64,000 bases of DNA from Flavobacteriaceae bacterium (lineage in GTDB: Bacteria; Bacteroidota; Bacteroidia; Flavobacteriales; Flavobacteriaceae). Shown here piece by piece: positions 43,315 to 51,751 of this stretch; within the stretch, counting starts at the first letter, position 1, and every line of letters starts with the position of its first letter. Position numbers and translations under genes: made by a program. The notes under the pieces were generated by a model, which was not told the DNA's origin, did not search any database, and saw nothing but the letters and a program-made list of their open reading frames with translations. The stretch lies in the NCBI GenBank assembly GCA_016649715.1, contig JAENXC010000003.1:124001-188000 (forward strand), in the 5' to 3' direction.

Positions 43315-44013
43315 ATGATAAAAAAGACAGTTGCAAACGTTCGCGAAGCCTGTGATGGCATTGCAGACGGAATGACCTTTATGCTAGGCGGCTTTGGGCT
43401 TTGTGGCATTCCAGAAAATATTATTTCAGAATTGGTTCGGAGAAATATCCAAAACGTTACCTGTATTTCAAACAACGCGGGCGTCGATGATTTTGGGCTT
43501 GGCCTGTTGTTGAAAAAGCATCAAATAAAGAAAATGATTTCCTCTTATGTAGGCGAAAACGCCGAGTTTGAGAGGCAAATGCTAAGCGGCGAAATGGAGG
43601 TTGAACTGGTTCCTCAGGGAACATTGGCGCAACGTTGTGAATCCGCCCGAAGTGGGATTCCAGCCTTTTTCACCCCAGCTGGTTACGGAACCGAAGTTGC
43701 CGAAGGAAAAGAAACCCGAGAATTCCACGGAAAAATGTACGTAATGGAAAAAGCCTTTGAAGCAGATTTCTCCTTCGTAAAAGCTTGGAAAGGAGACGAA
43801 GCCGGAAACCTCATCTTTAAGGGAACAGCACGAAATTTCAACCCAGCTATGTGCGGTGCCGGAAAAATTACCGTCGCGGAAGTTGAAGAACTTGTTCCCG
43901 CTGGGAAATTGGATCCGAACCAAATTCATATTCCGGGAATTTTTATCCAAAGGATTTTTCAAGGAGAAAAATATGAAAAGCGCATTGAGCAGTTAACTGT
44001 TAGAAAAAAATGA
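43315..44013 (+). CDS. scoA: 3-oxoacid CoA-transferase subunit A
   Basis: 232 residues. [19 protein letters not shown] and [18 protein letters not shown] are typical of the alpha subunit of succinyl-CoA:3-ketoacid CoA-transferase; [22 protein letters not shown] is also conserved. With scoB it moves CoA between succinyl-CoA and acetoacetate. The TGA stop (44011-44013) is the first three bases of an AT-rich inverted repeat, and a four-helix-bundle gene now separates it from scoB. Confidence 0.94.
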   Translation: MIKKTVANVREACDGIADGMTFMLGGFGLCGIPENIISELVRRNIQNVTCISNNAGVDDFGLGLLLKKHQIKKMISSYVGENAEFERQMLSGEMEVELVPQGTLAQRCESARSGIPAFFTPAGYGTEVAEGKETREFHGKMYVMEKAFEADFSFVKAWKGDEAGNLIFKGTARNFNPAMCGAGKITVAEVEELVPAGKLDPNQIHIPGIFIQRIFQGEKYEKRIEQLTVRKK

Positions 44014-44047
44014 TTTGAAAATATGTGGATTTGAAAATTTGATAATG
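44011..44047 (+). repeat. Left inverted repeat flanking the four-helix-bundle gene
   Basis: TGATTTGAAAATATGTGGAT then TTGAAAATTTGATAATG: two direct GATTTGAAAAT units, with a counterpart in opposite orientation at 44469-44510. It begins with the scoA stop codon. Confidence 0.7.
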
Positions 44048-44070
44048 CAGAATTGCTAATACTTTAAATT

Positions 44071-44427
44071 ATGAGAAATGATAAAGACAATTTAATTGTG
44101 GATAAAACCTTTGCTTTCACATTGGAAATTATTGACTATACCGAGGAATTACGGAAATTACATAAATATGAAATGGCTTCCCAACTATTCAAAAGTGGGA
44201 CCTCCGTTGAGGCAAACACGAAAGAAGCACAAAATGCTGAAAGCCCTGCCGACTTCATTCACAAATTTAAAATAGCGGCCAAAGAAGCAGATGAAACCGA
44301 ATTTTGGTTGAAACTATGTGTTGCTTCCAAACATTATCCAAACCCTTCGGAATTAATGCTATCAGAATTAGGGTCAATCATAAAAATTATTTCAAAAATC
44401 ATTAGTTCAAGCAAAAATAAATCTTGA
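44071..44427 (+). CDS. Four-helix-bundle protein (23S rRNA IVP family)
   Basis: 118 residues, all alpha. FAFTLEIIDYTEELRKLHKY, YEMASQLFKSGTSVEANTKE, FIHKFKIAAKEADETEFWLK and LIIKISKIISS-like helices match the TIGR02436 / S23 'intervening sequence protein' family (SGTSV.AN..EA and A.KE..ET.FWL are the hallmarks). Known members lie in 23S rRNA IVS insertions or as accessory (Avd) proteins of diversity-generating retroelements. Here it is between scoA and scoB, bounded by inverted repeats, with no reverse transcriptase nearby. Confidence 0.88.
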   Translation: MRNDKDNLIVDKTFAFTLEIIDYTEELRKLHKYEMASQLFKSGTSVEANTKEAQNAESPADFIHKFKIAAKEADETEFWLKLCVASKHYPNPSELMLSELGSIIKIISKIISSSKNKS

Positions 44428-44468
44428 CAAAACCATTACTCATAGACAAAATTTTTAACGTAAAACTT

Positions 44469-44510
44469 CCATTTTCAAATCATAAAATTACCAAATTTTC
44501 AAATTAAATT
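44469..44510 (-). repeat. Right inverted repeat flanking the four-helix-bundle gene
   Basis: CATTTTCAAATCATAAAATT then ACCAAATTTTCAAATTAAATT. Read on the minus strand it gives AATTTGAAAATTTGGTAATT and ATGATTTGAAAATG, matching the left repeat. It ends at the scoB start codon. Confidence 0.7.
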
Positions 44511-45167
44511 ATGGCACTTTCAAAAGAACAAATAGCACAACGCATTGCAAAAGAAGTAAAAGACGGCTACTACGTTAACTTGGGTATCGGAATTCCAACC
44601 TTGGTCGCCAACTTTGTGAACCATGATATAAATGTAGAATTCCAAAGTGAAAACGGAATTCTCGGGATGGGTCCTTTTCCATTTGAAGGCGAAGCAGATC
44701 CAGATTTAATTAATGCAGGAAAGCAAACAATCACCGCTTTGCCCGGCGCATCCTTCTTTGACTCGGCGATGAGTTTTGGGATGATTCGAGGGCAACACGT
44801 TGATTTAACTATACTCGGGGCGATGGAAGTTTCACAAAATGGCGACATAGCCAACTGGAAAATCCCTGGAAAAATGGTAAAAGGAATGGGTGGCGCCATG
44901 GACTTGGTTGCTTCCGCAGAAAATATAATTGTAGCGATGATGCACACGAACCGAGAAGGCGAATCCAAGCTTTTAAAAGAATGTAGCTTGCCTTTAACTG
45001 GAGTAAAATGCGTTAAAAAAATTGTAACCAACCTTGCAGTTCTCGAAATTATTGATGGAAAATTTCATCTTCTCGAGCGGGCCCCGGGAGTTTCAGTTGA
45101 AGAAATTCAAAAAGCTACCGAGGGAGATTTGGTTGTAATTGGAGACATTATGGAGATGAAATTTTAA
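44511..45167 (+). CDS. scoB: 3-oxoacid CoA-transferase subunit B
   Basis: 218 residues. The catalytic Glu lies in QSENGILGMGP (about 45), with GYYVNLGIGIPTLV at the N-terminus and GQHVDLTILGAMEVSQNGDI typical of beta subunits. It completes the CoA-transferase with scoA. The ATG directly abuts the right inverted repeat. A hairpin terminator follows. Confidence 0.95.
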   Translation: MALSKEQIAQRIAKEVKDGYYVNLGIGIPTLVANFVNHDINVEFQSENGILGMGPFPFEGEADPDLINAGKQTITALPGASFFDSAMSFGMIRGQHVDLTILGAMEVSQNGDIANWKIPGKMVKGMGGAMDLVASAENIIVAMMHTNREGESKLLKECSLPLTGVKCVKKIVTNLAVLEIIDGKFHLLERAPGVSVEEIQKATEGDLVVIGDIMEMKF

Positions 45168-45192
45168 GAATAGAACGATTCTCAAACTTTAT

Positions 45193-45216
45193 AAAACCAT
45201 GATTTTCATGGTTTTC
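45193..45216 (+). terminator. Terminator after scoB
   Basis: AAAACCATGA-TTT-TCATGGTTTT stem followed by CTTA; strong stem, short T tail. Confidence 0.75.
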
Positions 45217-45353
45217 TTATGTTAAAAAAACTCCGAGAAAGGAGTCAAATGTTAAAATTTAGTGTATTTCATCGAATTTATATGCATTTTGTCGTTCTAT
45301 TCAAATATTAGTTCTCATATTCGCAGACCCAAATCTTACCAACTTAACCTCAT

Positions 45354-45443
45354 ATGGAAAAAGTAATTAGATCAATTAAAAGCACTAAAGAATTGTTGCT
45401 AAACGTGCTTTTCATTTTTAAGAAAGTGTTTTTAATGATCTGA
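45354..45443 (+). CDS. Possible 29-residue small protein
   Basis: ATG at 45354 to TGA at 45443: MEKVIRSIKSTKELLLNVLF followed by IFKKVFLMI. It has a basic N-terminus and a hydrophobic C-terminal half, like a small membrane peptide. The surrounding 387-bp gap (45168-45555) otherwise holds a terminator on each side and a small hairpin ACTCC-GAGAAA-GGAGT (about 45,229-45,244). No promoter box is convincing. Could be a leader peptide, small membrane protein or chance ORF. Confidence 0.35.
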   Translation: MEKVIRSIKSTKELLLNVLFIFKKVFLMI

Positions 45444-45498
45444 TCTTTTTTATGGTTGTTTTACGCCCCAAATCTGTCATAAACAACAGATAAAGATT

Positions 45499-45533
45499 AA
45501 ACCCGTTCTTCGTGAGGTTAGAACGGGTTTTTT
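45499..45533 (+). terminator. Strong terminator (AACCCGTTCT stem)
   Basis: AAACCCGTTCT / AGAACGGGTTT around TCGTGAGGTT, then seven T. It ends the small unit in the 45.2-45.5 kb gap and may serve the convergent ABC gene as well. Confidence 0.9.
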
Positions 45534-45555
45534 TATTGCTTATTTTTTAAGATTT

Positions 45556-47244
45556 TTAAATCCCCTTCGGAATTGCCGAGATTAGTTTCTTGGAATATTC
45601 CGTTTGCGGATTTTCGTAGATTTCATCGGCATCGCCCAATTCCTCGATTTTTCCATTATTCATCACCAAAAGTTGGTCTGACATATATTTTACCACCGCC
45701 AAATCGTGCGATATAAATATATAGGTGAACCCGAAATCATTCTTCAATTCATTGAGCAAGTTCAAAACTTGCGCCTGCACCGAAATATCCAAAGCCGAAA
45801 CCGATTCATCACAAATAACCAGTTTCGGTTCTACGGCAATGGTTCTCGCTATTCCAACCCTTTGGCGCTGACCCCCGGAAAGCTCGTGCGGGTAGCGGTA
45901 GAAATAGCTTTCGTCCAAGCCTACTTTTTCAAGTAGTGAAAGCACCCGATCTTTTCTTTCCCTTTTAGTTTTTCCCAAGCCGTGAACTTCCATAGGTTCC
46001 ATCAATGCCTGGCCAATCATTAAACGAGGGTTCAATGATGAATATGGGTCCTGAAAAATAATCTGTATTTCCTTCCGAAGATTTCTAATTTCACCTTTGG
46101 AAAGTTTAGTGAGTTCCTTTCCTCTGTACTTTATGCTTCCGGAAGTTGCTTTTTCCAGCTGAAGAATCGTTCTTCCCAAGGTAGATTTTCCGCAGCCAGA
46201 TTCACCAACAAGTCCCAAAGTTTCACCTTCAAAAACCGAAAAACTAACTTCGTCCACCGCTTTTACAATTTCCTTTTTTGCAAATATTCCCATATTGCTG
46301 AAATAGTATTTTTTCAGATTTACAATTTCCAAAATTGGTTTTTGGGTATATATCTGTTTGTGCCTTTTTACCCGTTCTGCTGGTTTTACTTCTCGTGGCT
46401 TGAAACTTTTATCGGCAATGGAGGCAATTGTGGGCAATTTCGCCAAACGTACATTCAACGAGGGCCGAGATGCCAAAAGCGCCTTCGTATATTCTGCTTT
46501 CGGGCTTTTGAAGATTTCCGTGGTAGTAGCAGTTTCAACAATATCACCTTTATACATTACCACTACTCTATCAGCGATTTCCGAAACCAAACTTAAATCG
46601 TGCGAGATGAAGAGCATCGCCATTTTTGTTTCTTGTTGGATTGATTTTAAAAGCGAAATAATTTCCTTTTGAACCGTTACGTCAAGCGCTGTGGTGGGTT
46701 CGTCCGCAATGAGCAGTTTGGGTTTGCAGGCAATGGCCATCGCAATCATAACCCGCTGCATTTGTCCGCCACTAATTTGGTGCGGATAACTGTTGAAAAT
46801 GTTAGAAGGACGCGGCAATTTTACTTTTTTGAACAATGAAATGGTTTCCTTTTTCGCATCGGAAGAATTCATTTTTAAGTGAAGCTGAAGTATTTCTGAT
46901 ACTTGAAAACCACATCTCAACGATGGGTTTAGGGCGCTCATCGGCTCCTGAAAAATCATGGCTATTTCGCTACCTCTAATTTTTCTGAATTGTTTTTCCT
47001 CTGTTTTCAACAAGTTCTTTTCTTCAAAGAAAATATTTCCGGACAATTTTGCTTGCTTTTTTGGCAGCAGACCCATTATGGAAAGTGAAGTAACAGACTT
47101 TCCCGAACCAGATTCGCCGACTATCCCCAAAATTTCGTTTTCATAAACTTCAAAGGAGATGGAATGCAAAACCTCAACGCTACTTTCCTTATTTCCAAAG
47201 GAAACCGAAAGCTTTTCAACAGATAATAAAGGCTTGTTTTTCAT
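45556..47244 (-). CDS. Oligopeptide-type ABC transporter, fused double ATPase
   Basis: 562 residues with two complete ATPase modules (DppD/DppF-like fused as in GsiA/YejF). Walker [11 protein letters not shown] (about 40) and [11 protein letters not shown] (about 350). Signature: [12 protein letters not shown] and [12 protein letters not shown]; Walker [13 protein letters not shown] and [12 protein letters not shown]. The C-terminal segments of each carry the oligopeptide transporter helix ([16 protein letters not shown]). No permease or binding protein is in this window, so they are encoded elsewhere. Confidence 0.93.
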   Translation of the reverse strand: MKNKPLLSVEKLSVSFGNKESSVEVLHSISFEVYENEILGIVGESGSGKSVTSLSIMGLLPKKQAKLSGNIFFEEKNLLKTEEKQFRKIRGSEIAMIFQEPMSALNPSLRCGFQVSEILQLHLKMNSSDAKKETISLFKKVKLPRPSNIFNSYPHQISGGQMQRVMIAMAIACKPKLLIADEPTTALDVTVQKEIISLLKSIQQETKMAMLFISHDLSLVSEIADRVVVMYKGDIVETATTTEIFKSPKAEYTKALLASRPSLNVRLAKLPTIASIADKSFKPREVKPAERVKRHKQIYTQKPILEIVNLKKYYFSNMGIFAKKEIVKAVDEVSFSVFEGETLGLVGESGCGKSTLGRTILQLEKATSGSIKYRGKELTKLSKGEIRNLRKEIQIIFQDPYSSLNPRLMIGQALMEPMEVHGLGKTKRERKDRVLSLLEKVGLDESYFYRYPHELSGGQRQRVGIARTIAVEPKLVICDESVSALDISVQAQVLNLLNELKNDFGFTYIFISHDLAVVKYMSDQLLVMNNGKIEELGDADEIYENPQTEYSKKLISAIPKGI

Positions 47245-47385
47245 CTATTCAAAGATAGGATAATCGGCGGGATATTTTTTTTAATGCAATTCATCGAATA
47301 AAATTTTATAATCGCAATTATTGTCGTTCTTTTAATTGTTTTTTATAAAACATCAAACCTTTTTACTCACTAAATCTTAATTATT

Positions 47386-50300
47386 ATGAAAAAAATTAGC
47401 AAGTTCGTTTTTCTGTTTTCGTTAATGCTCTTTGGGTTTTCGGCGGTAGTTTCCGCCCAAAACAAAAATGACGAAAAGAAAAACGTTATTCAGCCCCCAA
47501 GTTTAGTAATTTTTGACGCTTCACAATCGTATTCGCTTCAAAATTCCTCTCAAATTTTTAAAGAAGTTTTAAACCCATCTTCCCAAACTTCTTTCACAAC
47601 GCTAAAACAAGAACAAGACCCTTTGGGGTTTACACACCTAAAAATGCAGCAATATTTTAAAGGTGTTAAAGTTGAATTTGCTACCGTAACGTTAAGCAGT
47701 AAAAATGGAACGGTACAATCTTTAAATTCTGCCTATTCACCAATTGCGGAGGATTTCAACACAACACCATCCATAAGTAATTCGCAAGCTCTAAATAGTG
47801 CGATTGCCCATGTGGGCGCTTCCAAATATTTGTGGCAGAACACTGCGGAAGCTGCATTGGTTGATAACTATAAAAAACCAACTGGAGATTTGGTAATTAT
47901 TCCCGCCATTGAAAATATTTCTGGAACAACCCGACTTGCTTATAAATTTGACATTTACGCCACTGCTCCACTTTACAGGGCCGATGTATATGTTGATGCC
48001 AAAACCGGCCAGTTCATTATGGAAAACAAAAGAATCCATGATGCAAATGTGCCTGCTACGGGAACAAGCCTTTACAACGGCAACGTTTCCTTTACTGCGG
48101 ACAATGCATCGGGCCCATACCGTTTGCGCCAAACGGCAGACGGAGGTGGAATCCAAACTTTTGATTTGAACAACAGCACCAATTATAACAGTGCTGTTGA
48201 CATAACCAGCAGCTCTACCAATTTTACCTCAAACCCAACTGGAGTTCAGGCGCATTTCGGTGCAGAACGTACCTATAAATACTATTCACAGAAATATGGA
48301 AGAAACTCCTACAACAACACAGGTGGGGTCATTAAATCTTACGTTAGCTATTCCACCAATTATGTGAATGCCTTCTGGGACGGAACCCGAATGACTTATG
48401 GCGATGGCGATGGGTCTCAATATGGACCATTGGTTTCACTGGACATTTGCGGTCACGAAATTAGCCACGGGGTTACCGAATATTCTGCAAACCTTGTTTA
48501 CAGCTACCAATCGGGAGCTTTGAACGAATCATTTTCAGATATCTTCGGAGAATCTATTGAAAAGTTTGCATCCGGGACCAATGACTGGTTAATGGGCGAT
48601 GACATTGGCGCAGGCGGAAGCGGCGGCGCGTTGCGCTCTATGAGCAATCCGAACGCTTTTGGAGATCCTGACACCTATCAAGGAACCAATTGGTATGCAG
48701 GCTCTGGAGATTCTGGAGGAGTACACACAAATTCAGGAGTCCAAAACTTTTGGTTTTATGTTTTGAGCGTAGGTAAAAGTGGTACTAACGATAAAGGCGA
48801 CACCTATAATGTTACCGGAATCGGGATGGACAAAGCAGGTGCTATCGCCTACAGAAACCTTACTGTTTACTTGAACTCAAACTCACAATACAGTGATGCC
48901 AGAAACGGCGCAATTCAAGCCGCGAAAGATTTATACGGTGCAGGTAGTGCCGAAGAAATTGCAACTACAAATGCTTGGTACGCCGTTGGAGTTGGAGCTG
49001 CTTATGGCGGTGGCGGAAGCGACTATTGTGCTTCACAAGGTAACAACGTGAATGACGAATACATAAGCCGCGTGCAGTTGAACACTATCAACAATGCTTC
49101 CGGGGCTCAGAAATATTCAGATTTTACAAATATTTCAACTTCTTTAAGTGAAGGTTCAACCTATACCATTACCGTTACCCCAACCTGGACTGGCAGTACC
49201 TACAATGAAGGCTATGCAGTTTGGATTGACTATAACGGCGACAAGGATTTTGGCGATGCAGGCGAATTGGTTTGGTCTAAGGCCGCTTCAAAAAACACTC
49301 CAAACAGCGGAACATTTACCGTGCCATCTGGAACTGTGGGCGGAGCAACCAGAATGCGCGTTTCCATGAAATACAATGGAATCCCAACGTCTTGTGAAAC
49401 GTTCAGTTATGGTGAAGTTGAAGATTATACTATCAACCTTGGTGGTGCAGGGCCAGATACAGAGGCTCCAACGGCTCCTTCAAACTTAGTAGCTTCAAAC
49501 GTAACGCAAACAACGCTTTCGCTTTCTTGGAACGCTTCTACAGATAATGTGGGTGTAACAGGTTATGACGTTTTCCAAGGCAGTACAAATTTGGGTAGTG
49601 TTACAGGAACTGCAGCAAGTATTACTGGCCTTTCCCCTGCAACTGCTTACACTTTTAAAGTGCGTGCACACGATGCTGCTGGCAATAATTCTGGTTTTAG
49701 TAATACCGTAAATGTTACCACGCTTTCAAACTCGGTCACTTATTGTACTTCAAAAGGAAATAGCACAAACGATGAATATATAAATAAAGTTCAACTTGGT
49801 GGTATTAACAATCTTTCGGGCAATAATGGTGGTTATGCAGATTTCACAAGTATTTCAACAACACTGTCAAAAGGAAGTAGCAATACCATTACCATTACTC
49901 CAAAATGGAGTGGCACGGTTTATTATGAAGCGTATAGAGTGTGGATAGACTATAATCAAGATGGCGATTTCAACGATTCTGGGGAACAAGTTTATACACG
50001 TTCAAAAACTAAGGCTACATCTGTGTCGGGAAGTTTTACTGTTCCCACATCAGCACTTAGTGGCGCGACCAGAATGCGAGTTTCAATGAAATATAACGCC
50101 AATTCTACCTCATGTGAAACTTTCAGTTATGGCGAAGTGGAAGACTACACAGTTATAATTGGAAGCGGTGCCTCACAAGGATTTGCTGAAGGCAACAGCC
50201 TTGCATCTTCAGAAATGACCCTATATCCAAACCCAGCAAAACATACTTTGAATATTGCATTGCTTGATGCAACGGGCAAAAATTATGTAATCTATAATGT

Positions 50301-50430
50301 TATGGGACAAATTGTGGGCAAAGGCACTTTCAACGAAACATTAGATATTTCAACATTGCAAAGCGGTGTTTATATGCTTGAAGTAAATACGGAAGCAAAC
50401 AAAATAATGAAACGTTTTGTAAAAGAATAG
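47386..50430 (+). CDS. M4 (thermolysin-like) metalloprotease with T9SS sorting domain
   Basis: 1014 residues. Signal peptide to about 26, FTP propeptide region (about 60-200), then the peptidase: His357-Glu358-x-x-His361 (HEISH) and Glu381 (ALNESFSD) as zinc ligands, and GGVHTNSGVQNFWFY. Then a GEVED domain (about 540-690), a fibronectin type III domain (about 695-780), a second GEVED domain (about 785-925), and a T9SS sorting domain (YPNPAKHTLNI ... LQSGVYMLEVN). Secreted through the type IX system. Confidence 0.94.
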   Translation: MKKISKFVFLFSLMLFGFSAVVSAQNKNDEKKNVIQPPSLVIFDASQSYSLQNSSQIFKEVLNPSSQTSFTTLKQEQDPLGFTHLKMQQYFKGVKVEFATVTLSSKNGTVQSLNSAYSPIAEDFNTTPSISNSQALNSAIAHVGASKYLWQNTAEAALVDNYKKPTGDLVIIPAIENISGTTRLAYKFDIYATAPLYRADVYVDAKTGQFIMENKRIHDANVPATGTSLYNGNVSFTADNASGPYRLRQTADGGGIQTFDLNNSTNYNSAVDITSSSTNFTSNPTGVQAHFGAERTYKYYSQKYGRNSYNNTGGVIKSYVSYSTNYVNAFWDGTRMTYGDGDGSQYGPLVSLDICGHEISHGVTEYSANLVYSYQSGALNESFSDIFGESIEKFASGTNDWLMGDDIGAGGSGGALRSMSNPNAFGDPDTYQGTNWYAGSGDSGGVHTNSGVQNFWFYVLSVGKSGTNDKGDTYNVTGIGMDKAGAIAYRNLTVYLNSNSQYSDARNGAIQAAKDLYGAGSAEEIATTNAWYAVGVGAAYGGGGSDYCASQGNNVNDEYISRVQLNTINNASGAQKYSDFTNISTSLSEGSTYTITVTPTWTGSTYNEGYAVWIDYNGDKDFGDAGELVWSKAASKNTPNSGTFTVPSGTVGGATRMRVSMKYNGIPTSCETFSYGEVEDYTINLGGAGPDTEAPTAPSNLVASNVTQTTLSLSWNASTDNVGVTGYDVFQGSTNLGSVTGTAASITGLSPATAYTFKVRAHDAAGNNSGFSNTVNVTTLSNSVTYCTSKGNSTNDEYINKVQLGGINNLSGNNGGYADFTSISTTLSKGSSNTITITPKWSGTVYYEAYRVWIDYNQDGDFNDSGEQVYTRSKTKATSVSGSFTVPTSALSGATRMRVSMKYNANSTSCETFSYGEVEDYTVIIGSGASQGFAEGNSLASSEMTLYPNPAKHTLNIALLDATGKNYVIYNVMGQIVGKGTFNETLDISTLQSGVYMLEVNTEANKIMKRFVKE

Positions 50431-50450
50431 TTAGTTAGTATTGATAACCA

Positions 50451-50488
50451 AAGAGGCCCGTTTCAGTTTTGAAACGGGCCTCTTCTTT
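50451..50488 (+). terminator. Bidirectional terminator
   Basis: AAGAGGCCCGTTTC / GAAACGGGCCTCTT around AGTTTT, a 14-bp perfect stem between two convergent genes, followed by T-rich DNA. Confidence 0.94.
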
Positions 50489-50503
50489 TAAAATATTTAA
50501 AAT

Positions 50504-50908
50504 TTATAAAGGATCTCCCACTTTAATATCACATCTATGCCCTGGCTGGCCGTGTGGTGGATTTACTCCATTCCCAGAAATTGAAGCTGGAACTGAATTG
50601 GTTTTGTTAAGCGTTGGTGTTGAGTTAGAACTCTCCGCAGCACCGTTCAAAGGCGCTCCCACAGGGATATCACATCTATGTCCCGGTTGTCCGTGTGCTG
50701 GGTTCATAGCCAAATCTCCACTTGCGCTTGTAGTGTTTGTAGTTGGCGCTACATTTTGAAGGGCTTGCTTTTTCTGTTCAAGCGTAGCCTCTTGCACTGT
50801 GTTTGGGGTATCCACTACTTTTTCTTTATCCTTACAGGAAATAAAAAATAGAGCCGCAGCAAATAAAACTATTAAAAACGATTTTGAATTGAATCTTGGA
50901 ATTGTCAT
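50504..50908 (-). CDS. Lipoprotein with duplicated HGQPGHRCDI motif
   Basis: 134 residues from ATG 50908 (MTIPRFNSKSFLIVLF). Signal peptide with lipobox FFISC (Cys at about 24). A variable Ser/Thr/Asn-rich region follows, then two copies of P-A/P-HGQPGHRCDI-P/K-VG-x-PL, the first around residue 73-90 and the second at the C-terminus. The motif is conserved to a His-x4-His-x-Cys pattern, suggesting metal or haem coordination or a structural turn. Similar short lipoproteins occur in flavobacteria. Function unknown. Confidence 0.8.
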   Translation of the reverse strand: MTIPRFNSKSFLIVLFAAALFFISCKDKEKVVDTPNTVQEATLEQKKQALQNVAPTTNTTSASGDLAMNPAHGQPGHRCDIPVGAPLNGAAESSNSTPTLNKTNSVPASISGNGVNPPHGQPGHRCDIKVGDPL

Positions 50909-50993
50909 AGAAGTAGCTATTTTATTATGACCGCTAAATCTACTAAAAATTAAATAGAAAACCACATTAAGAGATTTCTTCCTAAGAAAAAAA

Positions 50994-51707
50994 CTACACA
51001 GAAAGGATTTCGTCCTCACTTAAAATTTCCTCATTCCGAAGGCGCAAAAGAATCTGGGCCACTGTAATCGTGTCCTTTTCGCAATAAATAATGATTCTGT
51101 CAATATCTTTTTCCTCGTAAAAAACACTGCGCACTTGGCTGCCATCAATATCATCTTTCGGGGAAGGAATTCCCAAGACGTGCGCCATCAATTTAAGTGA
51201 AGTGAAGGTTTTGTAATCGCCGAACTTCCAAAGTTCCAACGTGTCCAAATGCGGAACTTCCCAAGGTTTTTTCCCGAAAAGATCTAGTTTGAAGGGAATG
51301 TCAATTCTGTTAATAATCATCCTTCGGGCAATGTAAGGGAAGTCGAATTCCTTCCCATTATGTGCACAAAGCACGTGATGTGGTTTGTTGAAGTGTGTCT
51401 CCAAAAGACTTTTGAAATCTTTCAGAATTTTAATCTCATCGCCGTGAAAACTGGTTACGCGAAAATTCCGAACATCACCTTTCAGCACAAAATAGCCCAC
51501 CGAAATACAGACAATTTTCCCAAACTCTGCCCAAATACCAGCACGTTCATAGAATTCTTCGGCAGAAACCTCATCTTTCCTTTGATATTGGCTTTTCAGT
51601 TCCCAAAGTGTTTTTGATGTGTCGTCAAGTTCATCAAAATTTTCGTGCTGCGGAACGGTTTCGATATCCAAAAACAGGATATGTTCCAAGTTTATTCGCT
51701 TGATCAT
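50994..51707 (-). CDS. 3'-5' exonuclease, PolB-type DEDDy
   Basis: 237 residues. The DEDDy exonuclease motifs can be followed: LFLDIETVP (ExoI, D14 and E16), CAHNGKEFDFPYIARRM (ExoII), and YCEKDTITVAQI (ExoIII, Y-x3-D form). It belongs to the family of stand-alone exonucleases related to the proofreading domain of DNA polymerase B. The role in DNA repair is inferred. Overlaps neither neighbour. Confidence 0.9.
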   Translation of the reverse strand: MIKRINLEHILFLDIETVPQHENFDELDDTSKTLWELKSQYQRKDEVSAEEFYERAGIWAEFGKIVCISVGYFVLKGDVRNFRVTSFHGDEIKILKDFKSLLETHFNKPHHVLCAHNGKEFDFPYIARRMIINRIDIPFKLDLFGKKPWEVPHLDTLELWKFGDYKTFTSLKLMAHVLGIPSPKDDIDGSQVRSVFYEEKDIDRIIIYCEKDTITVAQILLRLRNEEILSEDEILSV

Positions 51708-51751
51708 AATTTGAAAATTTCAATCGGGGAGAACTTTAAAAATACGAAAAA

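Noticed and set aside
44071-44427. Part of a diversity-generating retroelement (Avd)
   Set aside because: No reverse transcriptase, template repeat or variable repeat is in the window.
49020-50160. Recent duplication of the GEVED domain in the M4 protease
   Set aside because: The two copies differ widely at DNA level and flank a fibronectin domain; the arrangement is an ordinary old domain repeat.
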